A DNA stretch of 64,000 nt. Origin: Agapanthus africanus (Eukaryota; Streptophyta; Magnoliopsida; Asparagales; Amaryllidaceae). Below the pieces are notes generated by a model. The model saw only the letters and a program-made list of their open reading frames with translations, searched no databases and was not told the origin of the DNA. How positions within the stretch are numbered: the stretch's first letter is position 1; each line of letters begins with the position of its first letter. This document shows, piece by piece, positions 37,401 through 49,286 of this stretch. Location of the stretch: assembly GCA_030015575.1 (NCBI GenBank), contig CM057339.1, positions 699,248,761 to 699,312,760 of the forward strand. The letters are read 5' to 3'. A program made the translations under genes and the position numbers.

Positions 37401-38239
37401 ATGAGGGTCATATCACCTATCCTGATAACCCTACGGTTTCTCAGAGCCTGTAACGAATTACAGATGTGAGATCCTGACCCGGTATCCAATACCCAGGAAG
37501 TAGGGTTAACTGACATACACTTCTCTATCACAAACACACCCGAAGCTGAAGCCACAACATGCTTCGAATCCTGGCTACTGGCTTTGCTAGCCCTGCAATC
37601 ATTCTGCCAATGTTCATTCCTGTAACAATAGGAACGTCCCTCTTTTACTATATCCAGTCCCGAAACTTTTGCCCTTCTCTTTCCTTCTACTTCCCTGGTT
37701 TCCTTCAGGGTAGGAGGTAGAGACTGTAGAATCAAGTCAGTATCTGACTCGTTTCCCAACGCGGTCTCCAGGTCCTGGAGCTTATCAATACAGCTAGTCA
37801 TTGTAAGGACGTTGTCCCCTACAGATGACCCGTCAGCCAACCTCGCTTAAATTAATTCGTTCGAGGTCTCATATCTTGAGATATGAGATTGCTCTCCATA
37901 TAAATCTTTGTTATAGAGAAAGATGGAAACTAAGTCCATCTTCTCGTGCTGCTTCTGGTATACACCATCAACTGAAGCTAACATGAGGCACTTAGCTTTC
38001 GCTTTATCCTTTTCCCTTGTCTTACGGATATCCCTATCCGCGATGGTGAAAACTGGACCTGGGACGGCGGGATCTTGAGTAGTAATAGGGTGGTCCAGCT
38101 TGTCATAGGCTATGGACATCTGGCTAGACCTTTGCCAGTCATATAAGTCAGATTCAGTCAATTTGTTATCTAGATGTAATCTAGTCGTGGTCACAGGGTC
38201 GCTGCAATTAAGAGAGAGAGAAGAAAACACTTTTAGCAT
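34434..38239 (-). pseudogene. Copia 1 gag-pol remnants
   Basis: On the minus strand, from right to left: gag (about 38240-37850; LTESDLYDWQRSSQMSIAYDK); knuckle CYRNEHWQNDC near 37610; protease with WVLDTGSGSHICNS near 37480; integrase zinc finger (WHCRLGHINERR near 37070) and core (LVHSDVCGPM near 36890, PPYTPQHNGVSERWNR near 36600); GKKPYLRHFKIWGCPAFVKR near 36410; RT (YGLKQDSRSWNICFD near 35560, LYVNDILLIGND near 35420); RNase H (LRRTKEMFLVYGG near 34970, DSTMEAEYIAACDAAKEAVWM near 34780). These are the parts and order of a Ty1/copia polyprotein. Broken at about six points; a fossil. Confidence 0.93.
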
Positions 38240-38693
38240 GATGCTCTTGCAAGTTTAGAGTGGTTTAATTTATCTAAACAGGATGGCTCCCATTGTTTCT
38301 CGAATCCCTCCTCAAACCATAAAAGAAGAATTAGCCAGGACTATTCTCACCGTACAATTCTTGCTTAACCGTTCAACTAGGTCAGTGTCGATACTTCGAG
38401 GGAGGTTTTCCAACGCTTTCGCGAAGTTCCTTAATTAAATAACCTCTTTTCTCTGGGGGCGTAGCCCCGCTGACACATTTTTAGGCACCTACTTGGTTTA
38501 TAGCATTGATCGTTAAGTGACGAATCTCCTGATAAGTAGTATATACTCACAGTATGATCGGGATCCAAAATATCATCGTATGATAATGTTGAAGGAATCC
38601 TACCAACATTCATCAAACTCCAAAATGGTATGCATCTCTCTGCAAATTTCAGTTTCTTTAGAAATTCCCGATATGGATTTTTGCCCCATGCTC

Positions 38694-38906
38694 TTATGAC
38701 CTTGACTAAGGGACAACAAATCATAATTCACATGTCAAGTTCTACCCATCATTATCCTGGTTAATTTGAACCCACCCGTACATACTCTTGACTAAGGGCC
38801 AACAAAGTAATACGACTGTCCCAAACCAAGGCATCTATCTATGCAACAAATGAATACCCCAGCAGCTACCAAACACTATATCTTGACTAAGGGCCAACAA
38901 ATATAG
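38694..38906 (-). repeat. Three spaced stem-loops with a common core, copia 1 leader
   Basis: Core CTTGACTAAGGGCCAACAA (plus strand; the first unit has GGACAACAA) with different paired flanks: TTATGA/TCATAA (38694-38726), TACT/AGTA (38783-38809), CTATAT/ATATAG (38876-38906). Cores start at 38701, 38787 and 38882, so spacing is 86 and 95. Confidence 0.9.
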
Positions 38907-39227
38907 CTTGAATACTACTGACCATCCATAAGAAATGACGGAGGGCTACGAATGGTTTTGGCAAAACCGTGAACATAGTGAACTTGATATAATCGAAGGA
39001 ACCTGATACTTTTTAAAAGGAGTGGTTAAAGCTCCGTAATTTAAAAGTTCTGATCTTTTAAAATAACCGAGTGGTTTCTTTTAAATTTGTTCCAACGATT
39101 AAACTTTGGTTTATTTTCTTTGCATTATAATAATGCGTCCCATCATTTATCCTATCATTGCAGAAAACAACGAAAATACCACGTCCTCTTATGCCATCCG
39201 CATTCGCCACGGGGTCCCGTCATCACC

Positions 39228-39248
39228 CGTTAGGTTACTTAACTAACG
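39228..39248 (-). repeat. CGTTAG hairpin, copia 1 leader
   Basis: CGTTAG and CTAACG arms with GTTACTTAA between them; flanking CCCG and CGGG can form an outer stem. Confidence 0.75.
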
Positions 39249-40040
39249 ACAGAGCGGGGGCTGGGCTAGCGCGGGTGTAAAATATAAGTGACGTCTAATA
39301 GCTATCATATATAGATATGTACATTCTTCAGACGCATTAATAAGCATTCCAGATCACTGATGAACTTTATTGGATATACTAGCAATCCGCATTTGCTTTT
39401 AGCCTGCAATAAAAGACGGATTACACAGTTGTGATGAATAGCCATTACCCCACCCTAGACCCCTACGGGTACGGCAAACTACCCGCCAAGTACCCGAAGT
39501 GAAGCGGTCTTCCTCAACAACGTGAGTAGGCCACTAAACATTTCAACGTACCCGGTAGTTTGTATACCCCGCCTTGGGTCTATCCTAGGAGCAAAAACAG
39601 TAAAAAGAAATAATACAACGGTGGCTACAACCGCAACCTGGATGTGCCCCGAATATTACATCATATTACATTTACATCGAATGAATGAATATTAAACCCA
39701 TCTCAAAACCCCGGCTAATCATCACAACATTCCAATCAAGTCCATATACACATACAGTAAACATTACAGAAATGTGCAACCCCCTGCCAACCGACATACT
39801 AGCAGTTAGGGGAGGTTTACGAACACATTAAACATTACAGATAATAACCCGATTAGCAATTAGTTTAGAACATCGATCAACTACCTTTATCCGTGTCTAC
39901 CCCAAAAGCAAACCTGTACTGAAGTAACCTGGGTAGAAAACAGAATATACAGGAAAACAAAACACCAGAAATAATGAATTACTGTGAAACTCCGAGTCAA
40001 CTCGGCGTTGACTCGGCGGCGGATCCGCAGCCAAAAGCAC

Positions 40041-40068
40041 CATTTGGCCGCGGTTCCGCGGCCAAATG
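40041..40068 (-). repeat. GC-rich palindrome near the primer site, copia 1
   Basis: Two perfect 13-base arms (CATTTGGCCGCGG and CCGCGGCCAAATG) around TT. A related half, GGCGGCGGATCCGCAGCC, lies just left at about 40016-40033. It is 190-230 bases into the leader. Confidence 0.9.
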
Positions 40069-40258
40069 CCGAGTTGTGTCCTCGTATTTTCCCAGAACTC
40101 TTATAATACCCTGCTGTGAATTTTAAGGAATATCAAATAATTTTTCTGACACTTTTAAAATCAACAGAAACTGTTAGGGTTCGGGGTGTTTCGTTTTCGT
40201 GTTTTCCGTCGATCGAACTTCTAATTAGTTGCTAACAAGCTAGTAATGGTTTAGTTGT

Positions 40259-40270
40259 CTCTGATACCAC
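40259..40270 (-). other. Copia 1 primer-binding site
   Basis: The minus strand reads GTGGTATCAGAG immediately after the 5' LTR; initiator tRNA-Met type. Confidence 0.88.
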
Positions 40271-42213
40271 TGTAGGTCCATGTCTCGCACCCCACGAACT
40301 TACGGGAATATTTGAAAAACGATTATCAAAGCTTCGTAACACGGACTTGAGCGCATGAATCGTTTCTAAACCGTTACAAGCAAACTACGAAAGGTTTAAC
40401 TACTCGGATTTGAAGTTATACCTCACGATACTTGTCCTTCGGGTCTTCATTGCGGTCCTCCACTCCTCGTAGGCTCCTTGGAACATCGGCACCTCAACGG
40501 CCTCCTCGAATCAAAGACGATCCACCCGAGAGCTCCTACTACAAGCTTGACCTCTAACTTGAGATAAGTAGGTTGCTCAAAGTGCTAATCTAAGCTACCT
40601 AGGGGATATAGAATGAGGTTATGAATTTATTAATCTAGCTAATCCTTGATCTCAACACATGAGAGGGGAGGATTAGGGTTTCAAGAGAGAACTTGAGGAG
40701 AGAGAAGGTGAGCATATGTTATGAATGAAAAAGCTTCTCACTTCTAATATATTATGAAGCATAAGAAAATCAAAAAGAATAAATCAAAATGCATTATCAT
40801 CATGCTTCATTAAATATATGCAATGAATCATCAAGTGAGTCATTAAGCAATAAATGCTTCATTAACTCACTTGAATGATTCATCTAAGTGAGTCACAAAT
40901 TCATTAAATGCTAATGCCACCTTACCCCTCATGTCATCATCTATCTAGAAGCTTCCCGACAAATTACGAGAACGCCCCTCCTATCCGTAAAAACACGGAA
41001 AAACTTTAGACTGTATAAATCTAATAACCCGATACTAGAATCTGGCTTAAACCAAAACCGGCTAGTAAAAACTGTCCGAACGTCGTACGTGCGTTTAAAC
41101 ACGTATGCGTCCAAACCCTTGTCGTAAAACCATACGACCTCTATATCGTTTCGCCTGGAGCAGGGAAACTCTCTGTGTGGGACTCTAAAGACTCGACACT
41201 ACGCTGGCAGTGGGTTTAACCACAGACCGCAAGCGGCACTAGCTGTACGTAACGGTCCCCAGGTAGATGTCGATAAGAAAGCCGATGAGGAAATCCATCC
41301 GAACTCCTACTGAGCCTGATGTGACAATCTCCGTACAGTCCGGTCTGTTCGTCTAAGACTATCGCATATTGAGCCTAGGGGAGGCAAGCGTCAGTCCCCT
41401 AATAGCGGTATATGTCGTGTTGGAGCGTAGCCCATTACACCCTGAGAAACTACTGGAACCAACCAGTAAATCTCGCTTGCCCTGGCCAGGGACTTTGCGT
41501 AATGGCTCTCTGACACAGCGCGATATCAACTCCCAATACCGGGAGAGATGAATCATGTCTAACCGCCACTGCCTCCAAGTGCTCGGGACTGCACCCAACT
41601 GCAACCTGTTTGCACGACTCCTTTGAGCCGTGGTAGGGTAGCAATCTAAGAACAGTGGGACACACTCGAGGCGAAGTAGCAGTGTTAAGTCTGCGGACTA
41701 TGCTGTACTCATGTCACCTGAGAACTGTTTAACTGACGATGGGTATAATACCAACCAACTGTTCCCTGTGAGTCCTGTCCGGTGTACCCGTAACGTAACG
41801 AGCACCTGTATACCATCTCCAGTACGACATACTGATGGCTGTGGGACAGACCATCTCCCTAACTGGGACGAGAAGCGTACACACTTAGTCTACTCTGGAA
41901 TATCGATGCCCTATCTCGATAATCCAACGACCACGGACTTGTATAGGATGTTGCTTACAGACTACCCAGCCCCCACTAGTGTGACTGCCATCACAACGCT
42001 GGTAATCAAGCAAAGATCCTATAGGCTCTACTAATATGTATAAGTGATACGTAACAAGAAACATATGCACATATTAAAGTAGACACAAACCAAGTAGCAT
42101 ACTACCATGTTTAGCAAGACTGTTATATACAATTGTGAATATCCCAAGCTTCCATTAAATAATATACAACTTAGTATGATACAATAATGGCCCCTAGGGC
42201 ATATACACTTACA
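40271..42213 (-). repeat. Copia 1: 5' LTR
   Basis: 1943 bp, TGTAGGTCC...CACTTACA on the plus strand, colinear with 32469-34419, with a few short length differences. Confidence 0.92.
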
Positions 42214-42218
42214 ATCTC

Positions 42219-42272
42219 CTCCCGGAATAAGCCCCAAAGGTCTCTATCTTCGACGGTAAGGCTGACCCGAAG
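42219..42272 (+). pseudogene. Tat-like gag remnant beyond copia 1
   Basis: A short stretch reading PKVSIFDGKADPKE, which resembles the conserved start of the gag core (pattern P..FDG..DP.E) in Tat-like elements. With the N-terminal part left of copia 1 it shows what copia 1 inserted into. The similarity ends near 42272, where a different sequence starts. Confidence 0.5.
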
Positions 42273-42480
42273 GAGCTACAATCTTCTCCCCTATTTATAA
42301 CTTCAAACAAAATTTTCAAGGACCCGGATTCTCGCGCGTACCGGTGCGAATCTTGGGAATCGCAGAAACTACTCCATTGCCACGCCGTCGTATGGAGAAA
42401 CTGACGCGGCTTCTCAAAACGTTCTGCCTTCCCCCTTACGTTCCTGACACGTGTCGTCCGTGATTATTACCCTTCCCGAT
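42273..42480 (-). promoter_or_regulatory. Promoter-like strip beside the tandem array
   Basis: The minus strand has GTTATAAATAGGGG (TATA at 42292-42299) and, about 150 bases upstream, GACACGTGTC with a G-box core. This looks like the core promoter of a minus-strand LTR whose upstream part would be the tandem array. No downstream LTR end is visible. Confidence 0.4.
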
Positions 42481-42489
42481 GCTCACACG

Positions 42490-43347
42490 TCAGGAAGGTC
42501 GAGCGGCTACCCTGCTCGGTTATCCCTGGCTGGTAGCTCCCTACCCCACAAAGCCAGGGATCGAAGCCCTCGCCAAGAGGCAACCGGGCAGTAACCATGC
42601 TCAGCCCGTCCTTAGCTGGCCTCTTACGGCCCCTCCCGCGCTAAGGATCGAAGCCCTCACCAAGAGGCAGCCGAGCGGCTACCCTTCTCGGCTATCCCTG
42701 GCTGGTAGTTCCATACCCCGCAATGCCAGGGATCGAAGCCCTCACCAAGAGGCAGCCGAGCGGCTACCCTTCTCAGCTATCCTTGGTTGGTAGTTCCATA
42801 CCCCGCAACGCCAAGGATCGAAGCCCTCACCAAGAGGCAACCGGGCTCGCCCTCGCTCGGTTATCCCAGGCTGGTAGCTCCCTACCCCACAACGCCAGGG
42901 ATCGAAGCCCTCACCAAGAGGCAGCCGAGCGGCTACCCTGCTCGGCTATCCCTGGCTGGTAGTTCCATACCCCGCAACGCCAGGGATCGAAGCCCTCACC
43001 AAGAGGCAACCAGGCTCGCCCTTTCTCGGTTATCCCCGGCTGGTAGTTCCCTACCCCAGAACGCCAGGGATCGAAGTCCTCGCCAAGAGGCACCGGGCAA
43101 CAACCCTGCTCGGCCCGTCCTTAAAGATCCAAGCCCTCTTCAAGAGGCACCGGGAAGCAACCCTGCCCGGCCCGTCCTTAGCAGGCCTCCTACGGCCTCT
43201 CCCGCGCTAAGGATCAAAGCCCTCGCCAAGAGGTACCGGGCAGCAACCCTGCTCGGCCCGTCCTTAAGGATCCGAGCCCTCGCCAAGAGGCACCGGGCAA
43301 CAACCCTGCTCGGCCCGTCCTTAGTAGGCCTCTTATGGCCCCTCCTG
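42490..43347. repeat. Tandem array of hairpin-bearing 84-87 bp units, left block
   Basis: GATCGAAGCCCTC recurs with starts near 42559, 42646, 42731, 42816, 42900, 42985 and 43069. Two unit types alternate: A with TCCCTGGC...GCCAGGGA and an inner GGTAG...CTACC, and B with TCCTTAGC...GCTAAGGA. A short type of about 56 bp lacks the middle. All share CCTCGCCAAGAGG. Most frames stay open because the unit lacks stops; this does not indicate genes. The block is cut by copia 2 at 43348 and resumes at 53434. Confidence 0.92.
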
Positions 43348-45326
43348 TAAGTCTATGTTGCACAGCCCACGTGTTCGCGGGGAGGCGGAATAAGAAAAAA
43401 ATGATTTTTACGGGCTTCGCAACATTGACTAGAACCAAGGATCATTCATAAACCCTAGCTAGCATAAAACTATGAGGTTTAACTACTATGCAAGAATGTT
43501 ATACCTCAAGATACTAGTCCTTCTTGTTCTTGTTTTCCTCCTCCTGTTCTTAAGCTCCTTGTAGTGAGAATAGAACGCGCCTCCTCGTCGTCCACCTCAA
43601 GTCGAAGAAGATCCACCCGAGAGTTCCTACCTTGAGGTTTAACCTCTAAGATGAGATAACTAAGCAACTTAGAGTGCTAATCTAAGTGACCTAGAGAATA
43701 TAGAGAGTGGTTAAGGATTTGTTAGTCTCACTAACCCTAGGATTCTCAACTCATGAGACAATTAGGGTTAAGAGGAAAAAGAAGGGAGCTTGAGGAGAGA
43801 GAAAGTGTTTGTGATAATTATATGAAGCATAACTCATTTGTGAATAATATGAAGCATGAAAATATCTCACAAAAATATCTTGTAAAATATCAAGCATACT
43901 TCATTTAATTCATATGACGAATCATTTCCATGAGTCATGGTTCATTTAATGGAAAACTACACCTCATTTCCTCCACCTCATTAAGTTTTAATCTAAAGAT
44001 AAAAACCTTAATGAGTCACCTCCATCTAGAAGATTTCCCGACAAATTACGAGAATGCCCTTCATCCGTATTTCCATACCCGCATCCGTTTTTACGAAAAA
44101 CACGAATACTCTGAGACTAAACAATTCCAAAAATCCAATACTAGGATCCGGTTTAAACCAAAGCCCACTAATATAATCCGTCCGAATATCGTACGTGCAC
44201 AAGTACTTGTATATGTACGAACCCTGTCGTAAAACCATACGACCTCTATATTGTTTCGCCCTAAGCAGGGAAACCATCTGTGTGGGACTCTAAAGACTCG
44301 ACACTACGCTGGCAGTGGGTTTAACCACAGGCCGCAAGCGGTACTAGCTGTACATAACGGTCCCCAGGTAGATGTCTATAAGAATGCCGATTGGGAAACC
44401 AATCCGAACTCCTACTGAGGCTGAATGTGACAATCAATTTGCACAGTCCGGTCTGTTCATTTGAGAGTGTCCCATATCGATCCTAGGGGGGATGCAAGCG
44501 TCAGACCCCTAATAGTGCAATAAGTCGTGTTGGAGTATAGACCAAAATACACTGAGAAACTACTCGAACACCTACTAGCAAATCTCGCTTGCCATGGCCA
44601 TGGACTTTGTGTAATGGCGTTCCGAACACTGCGCGACATCAACCCCCAATATCGGGAGAGACGAATCCTATCTAACCGCCACTGCCTCTAAGTGCTTCGG
44701 GACTGCACCCAACTACTGCCTGTTTGCACGACTCATCAGAGCCATGGTAGGGTAGTAATCTAAGAACAGTGGGAACACACTTGAGGCGAAGTAGCAGTGT
44801 CAAGTCAACGGACTAAGCTGTACCCATGTCACCTGGAAACTGCTACCTGACGATAGGTATATTACGAACCAGCAGTTCCCGATGAGTCCGTCCAGTGTAC
44901 TTGTAACCTAACGAGCACCTGTATACTATCTCCAGTACGACGTACTGATGGCTGTGGGACAGACCATCTCCCTTCCTGGGAGCATAAGCATATACATTAT
45001 TCTACTCTGGAGTATCGATGCCCTGTCTCAATAATCCTACGACTAGGGACCAGTATAAGGATGTGCTTGTAGACTACCCGGCCTCCACTAGTGTGACTGC
45101 CATCACAATGCTGGTAGTCAAGCAATAATCCTAAGGGCTCTATCAATATGTATTAGAGATATGTTAAAAGAAACATATACACATATTAAGATAGACACAA
45201 ACCAAGTAGCATACTACTATATCGAGCAAGAATGTTATAAATCCGTGTATATATCCCAAGCTCCCAAAATGTAATATACAAACTAGTACTATACAATAAT
45301 ACCCTCTAGGGCATATCACACTAACA
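43348..45326 (-). repeat. Copia 2: 3' LTR
   Basis: 1979 bp, TGTAAGTCT...ACTAACA on the plus strand, followed by the polypurine tract ATCTCCCACTTGCAC (45327-45341). Confidence 0.92.
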
Positions 45327-45340
45327 ATCTCCCACTTGCA

Positions 45341-48300
45341 CTAAGGACATGTGCTGGCATATCGCAGACCTATCATCTCGAATAGCCTCTCAAAATGTGT
45401 CTGAGGGATGGCCTTGGTGAATGGATCTGCAGTGTTGTCTTCTGTTGCAACTCTCCGAACGTTGATCTTCCGGCGATCCACGATCTCCCTGATAAGGTGA
45501 TACCACCTTAAGATGTGTCTGGACTTTTGATGGGACCTGGGTTCCTTTGCTAAAGCAATAGCCCCGCTGTTGTCACAATACAAAGGTATTGGATCAACAA
45601 TGGACGGAACCACTTGAAGTTCTGATAAGAACTTTCTCATCCAGACTGCTTCTTTTGCGGCATCAGAAGCAGCGATATACTCCGCTTCCATCGTCGAGTT
45701 AGCAACGGTGTCCTGCTTGGAACTCTTCCAACAGACCGCCCTTCCATTAAGGGTAAAGACATAACCCGACATGGATTTGGAGTCATCCTTGTCACTCTGG
45801 AAGCTGGAGTCAGCCAAGGCCTCGATCTGGAGGTCCTTTCCTCCGTACACCAAGAAAATGTCCATAGTCCTTCTCAGGTACTTGAGAATGTTCTTTACTA
45901 CTATTCAGTGATTCTCCCCAGATACCTGCTTACCACGCTCAGTGCGTAAGCAACATCTGGTCTGGTACACAATATCGCATACATTATATAGCCTACCGCA
46001 GAAGCGTAGGGTATAATAGACATGTGATCCCTTTCCAAATCAGTTTTGGGAGACATCTCTTTGGAGAGGGTGATTCCATGACAAGCCGGTAAATTACCGC
46101 GCTTAGAATCTTCCATACCGAATCTTTTCAGGATGGTGTCGATATAGCTAGACTGTGAAAGTCCCAACATCCTCTTAGATCTATCAAGATAGATCTGGAT
46201 CCTCAGAATGTAAGAGGCATCACCCAAGTCTTTCATGGAGAACCTGTGTGACAAGAACCCTTTGACAGATTGTAATATATGAATGTCATTTCCTATCAAG
46301 AGAAAGTCATTCACGTACAAGACGAGGAATACAACAGTTCGTGCTACAATCTTACTATAAATACATGGCTCATCTGGATTTTTGATAAAGTCATATTCTT
46401 TGACCGTTTCATCAAAACAGATGTTCCAACTCCGCGATGCTTGCTTTAGTCCATAGATGGACTTAAGCAACTTGCACACATTCCCGCTGCTCCCACTCTG
46501 AATGAAACCCTCTGGCTGGTCCATATAAACGCACTCTTCCAAATGTTCTTTTAGAAAAGCGGTCTTTACGTCCATCTGCCAAATCTCATAATCGTGGAAA
46601 GCAGCAATGGCAAGGAGGATCCGAATGGACTTGAGCATAGCCAATGGAGAAAAGGTTTCGTCATAGTCCAAACCAGGTCTTTGACGAAATCCTTTTGCAA
46701 CAAGTCTAGCCTTATAGGTCTCAACCTGTCCATCTACACCAATCTTCTTTCTGAAGATCCATTTGCAGCCTATGGGTTTTACCCCTTCTGGAGAAATGTC
46801 CAAAATCCATACTTTGTTGGTGTACATGGACTCCATCTCGGTCCGCATTGCATCCAGCCATTTTACTGAGTCAGCGCTCTGAATGGCTTGCTGGAAGTTA
46901 GTCGGCTCATCATTATCAATGATGCAATCCTCTCTATCCCTGTCTACGAGAAAACCGTAGTATCTCTCTGGCAGATGAGAAAGCTTACTACTCCTGCGGA
47001 GAGGTGCGGGAATGTCCTGTTCTTTTGGAACTTCTGGCTCCACTAAGCTTTCAGTAATTGCTTATGGTTCTGGAATTTCTTCCAGTTCTATTATGCTCCC
47101 ACTTATCTGAGTTTCTAAAAATTCAGTTTCCAAGAAGTGGGCATGACGAGAAACAAAGACCTTTTGCTGCTCTGCGTAATAAAAAAAATACCCCTTGGAG
47201 TTCTTTGGGTATCCCACAAACTTACACTCTAGTGAATATGCTTCGAACTTGTCTGCATGCTGCTTTTTAACAAAAGCTGGACATCCCCATGTCCTAAAGT
47301 GCTTAAGACAGGGTTTCTTCCCACTCCACATTTGATATGGCGTGGTAGGAACTGACTTAGTAGGAACCTGGTTCAAAACATATGCAGCTGATTCTAGTGC
47401 ATATCCCTAGAAGGATCGCGGTAACTCAGCCTTACTCATCATGGAACGAACCATATCCAATAGGATTCGATTCCGCCTTTCCGATACACCGTTGTGTTGT
47501 GGTGTGTATGGAGGAGTAAGCTGAGAGAGAATTCCATTCTCTTTTAAGTAATCTAGGAACTCGGCACTCAAGTATTCACCACCTCGATCAGATCTTAGTG
47601 TCCTGATACTTTTGCCTCTTTGTTTTTCTGCTTCATTCTTATATTCCCGGAATTTCTCAAAGGTCTCGGATTTATGCTTCATTAAGAAGACATGTCCATA
47701 TCTAGAGAAATCATCCGTAAAAGTAATGAAGTAAGAATAACCATTTCGCGCATGTATGGACATTGGACCACATACATCGCTGTGTATAAGTTCCAAGAGC
47801 TTGCTTGCTCTTACTCCGTGTCCAGTGAACGGAGTTTTTGTCATCTTTCCCATGAGACAAGATTGACAAGTTGTATAAGACTGATAATTGAACCGGTCCA
47901 AATATCCCTCTTTATGTAATTTAGTCAACCGTGTTTCATTGATGTGACCCAGTGTACAATACCATAAGAAAGCCTGATTTGGTTCCGGAGACTTTCTTTT
48001 AAGTGTATTCTGGACATTGAAAATTTGATGTTGGTTTAATACAATATACCGTTGTTTAGAGTACCTGACCCAATCAGACCATGATTAAGGTGGATGTTTA
48101 CGACATCGCTTACAAATGTAAAATCATAACCTTCTTTTGATAACAAAGATACTGAAATGATATTACAAGTCAAACTAGGTACACAAAAACAGTTGCGTAA
48201 AACCAAAATATGTCCACTCGTCAATCCAATGTGATATTCCCCTACGGACACGGCATCTACGCTCGCTCTGTTAGAAACCTTGAGGGTCATATCACCGGTC

Positions 48301-49286
48301 TTCAGAACCCTACGGCTTCTTAGTGCATGCAATGAATTACAGATATGAGATCCTGATCCAGTATCCAATACCCAGGAAGTAGAGTTGATTGACAGACAAT
48401 TTTCAATTACAAACACACCTGAAGCCGAAGCCACAACCTGCTTCGGGTCCTGATTCTTGGCCTTCCAAGCCCTGCAATCTTTCTTCCAATGGCCCCTCCT
48501 ATGACAGTAGAAGCATTCATCCTTTCCTACCATCGGCCCTGCCACTTTTGCCTTGCCCCTTGCTTCTACCTTACTAACACCGCCTCTCGTCTTGGTGGGG
48601 GCTTTCTTCTTCTTTCCTTTGGCTTTCGCCTTGGACCTAGAAGAAGAATCTCCACCAACAAATAGAGCGGGTGTATCCCTGCCTTTCTGCAGGGTGCCCT
48701 CAGCACTCCTCAACATGTTGAGGAGTTCCGGAAGTTCAACTTCTTTACCTTGAATATTAAAATTCAAGATAAACTGGGAGTAGGTGGAAGGGAGGGACTG
48801 CAGAATCAATTTTGTATATAGCTCATTCTCTAAAATGGTCCCAAGGTCCGCGAGCTCCTCAATGTAGCCAATCATCTTAAGGACATATTCCCCTACAGAT
48901 GATCCGACTGCCAGCCTTGACTGAAATAGCTTCTTCGAGATCTCGTATCTAGCGATACGAGATTGCTCTCCATACAGTTCCTTGGTATGGAGGAATATGG
49001 ATTCAAGATCCATATTCTGGTGTCTCCTCTGATGTTCATTGTTCCTAGAGGCAAGCACGAGGCATTTGGCCTTCGCGCAGGGAATCTCCCAAGTCTTACG
49101 GATTTCCTTATCCATGACACTGGATTCTGGACCTGGGACGGCGGGGGCTTTTGTAGTAAGGACATAGCCTAACTTGTCATAAGTGATTGCCATCTTGACA
49201 TTCCTGAACCAATCTTTGTAGTTTGCTCCTGTCAAAATATTTTTATCTAACAATAACTTAAGGCCCGTCATGTTTAGTTGCTGCAA
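45341..49286 (-). pseudogene. Copia 2 gag-pol remnants
   Basis: On the minus strand, right to left: gag (from about 49286; LDKNILTGANYKDWFRNVKMAITYDKLGYVL, UBN2-type gag), knuckle CYCHRRGHWKKDC near 48500, protease with WVLDTGSGSHICNS near 48360, integrase (LMGKMTKTPFTGHGVRASKL near 47850, IHSDVCGPM near 47770, PPYTPQHNGVSERRNR near 47480), WSGKKPCLKHFRTWGCPAF near 47300, RT (WIFRKKIGVDGQVETYKARLVAKGF near 46720, QMDVKTAFLKEHLEECVYM near 46550, YVNDFLLIGND near 46300), RNase H (DSTMEAEYIAASDAAKEAVWM near 45670, RSHQKSRHILRWYHLI near 45510). Complete set of Ty1/copia parts in the usual order, with about five breaks. Confidence 0.93.

Larger units (their letters stand above)
38240..40258 (-). 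other. Copia 1 untranslated leader
   Basis: About 2 kb with no gene. Holds the three stem-loops (38694-38906), the CGTTAG hairpin (39228-39248) and the GC-rich palindrome (40041-40068). Conserved blocks match the leaders of copia A, 2 and C. Confidence 0.85.
32469..42213 (-). mobile_element. Copia 1: full-length Angela/BARE-like element, minus strand
   Basis: 9,745 bp with both LTRs (32469-34419 and 40271-42213), polypurine tract, primer site, leader and gag-pol remnants. Flanks GTCTC (32464-32468) and ATCTC (42214-42218) are a slightly decayed target duplication. LTR divergence in sampled stretches is about 2-3%, so around one million years at 1.3e-8 per site per year. Coding part has about half a dozen breaks. 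It inserted in the Tat-like gag region. Confidence 0.92.

Noticed and set aside
42550-42600. tRNA-like T-arm (minus strand GGCTTCGATCC)
   Set aside because: No anticodon arm, acceptor stem or CCA-end context fits around it.
42479-43350. Long open frames (up to 187 residues) in the tandem array
   Set aside because: They are repeats of one unit with no stop in two frames, have no domain, and shift with unit type. By-product of the repeat.
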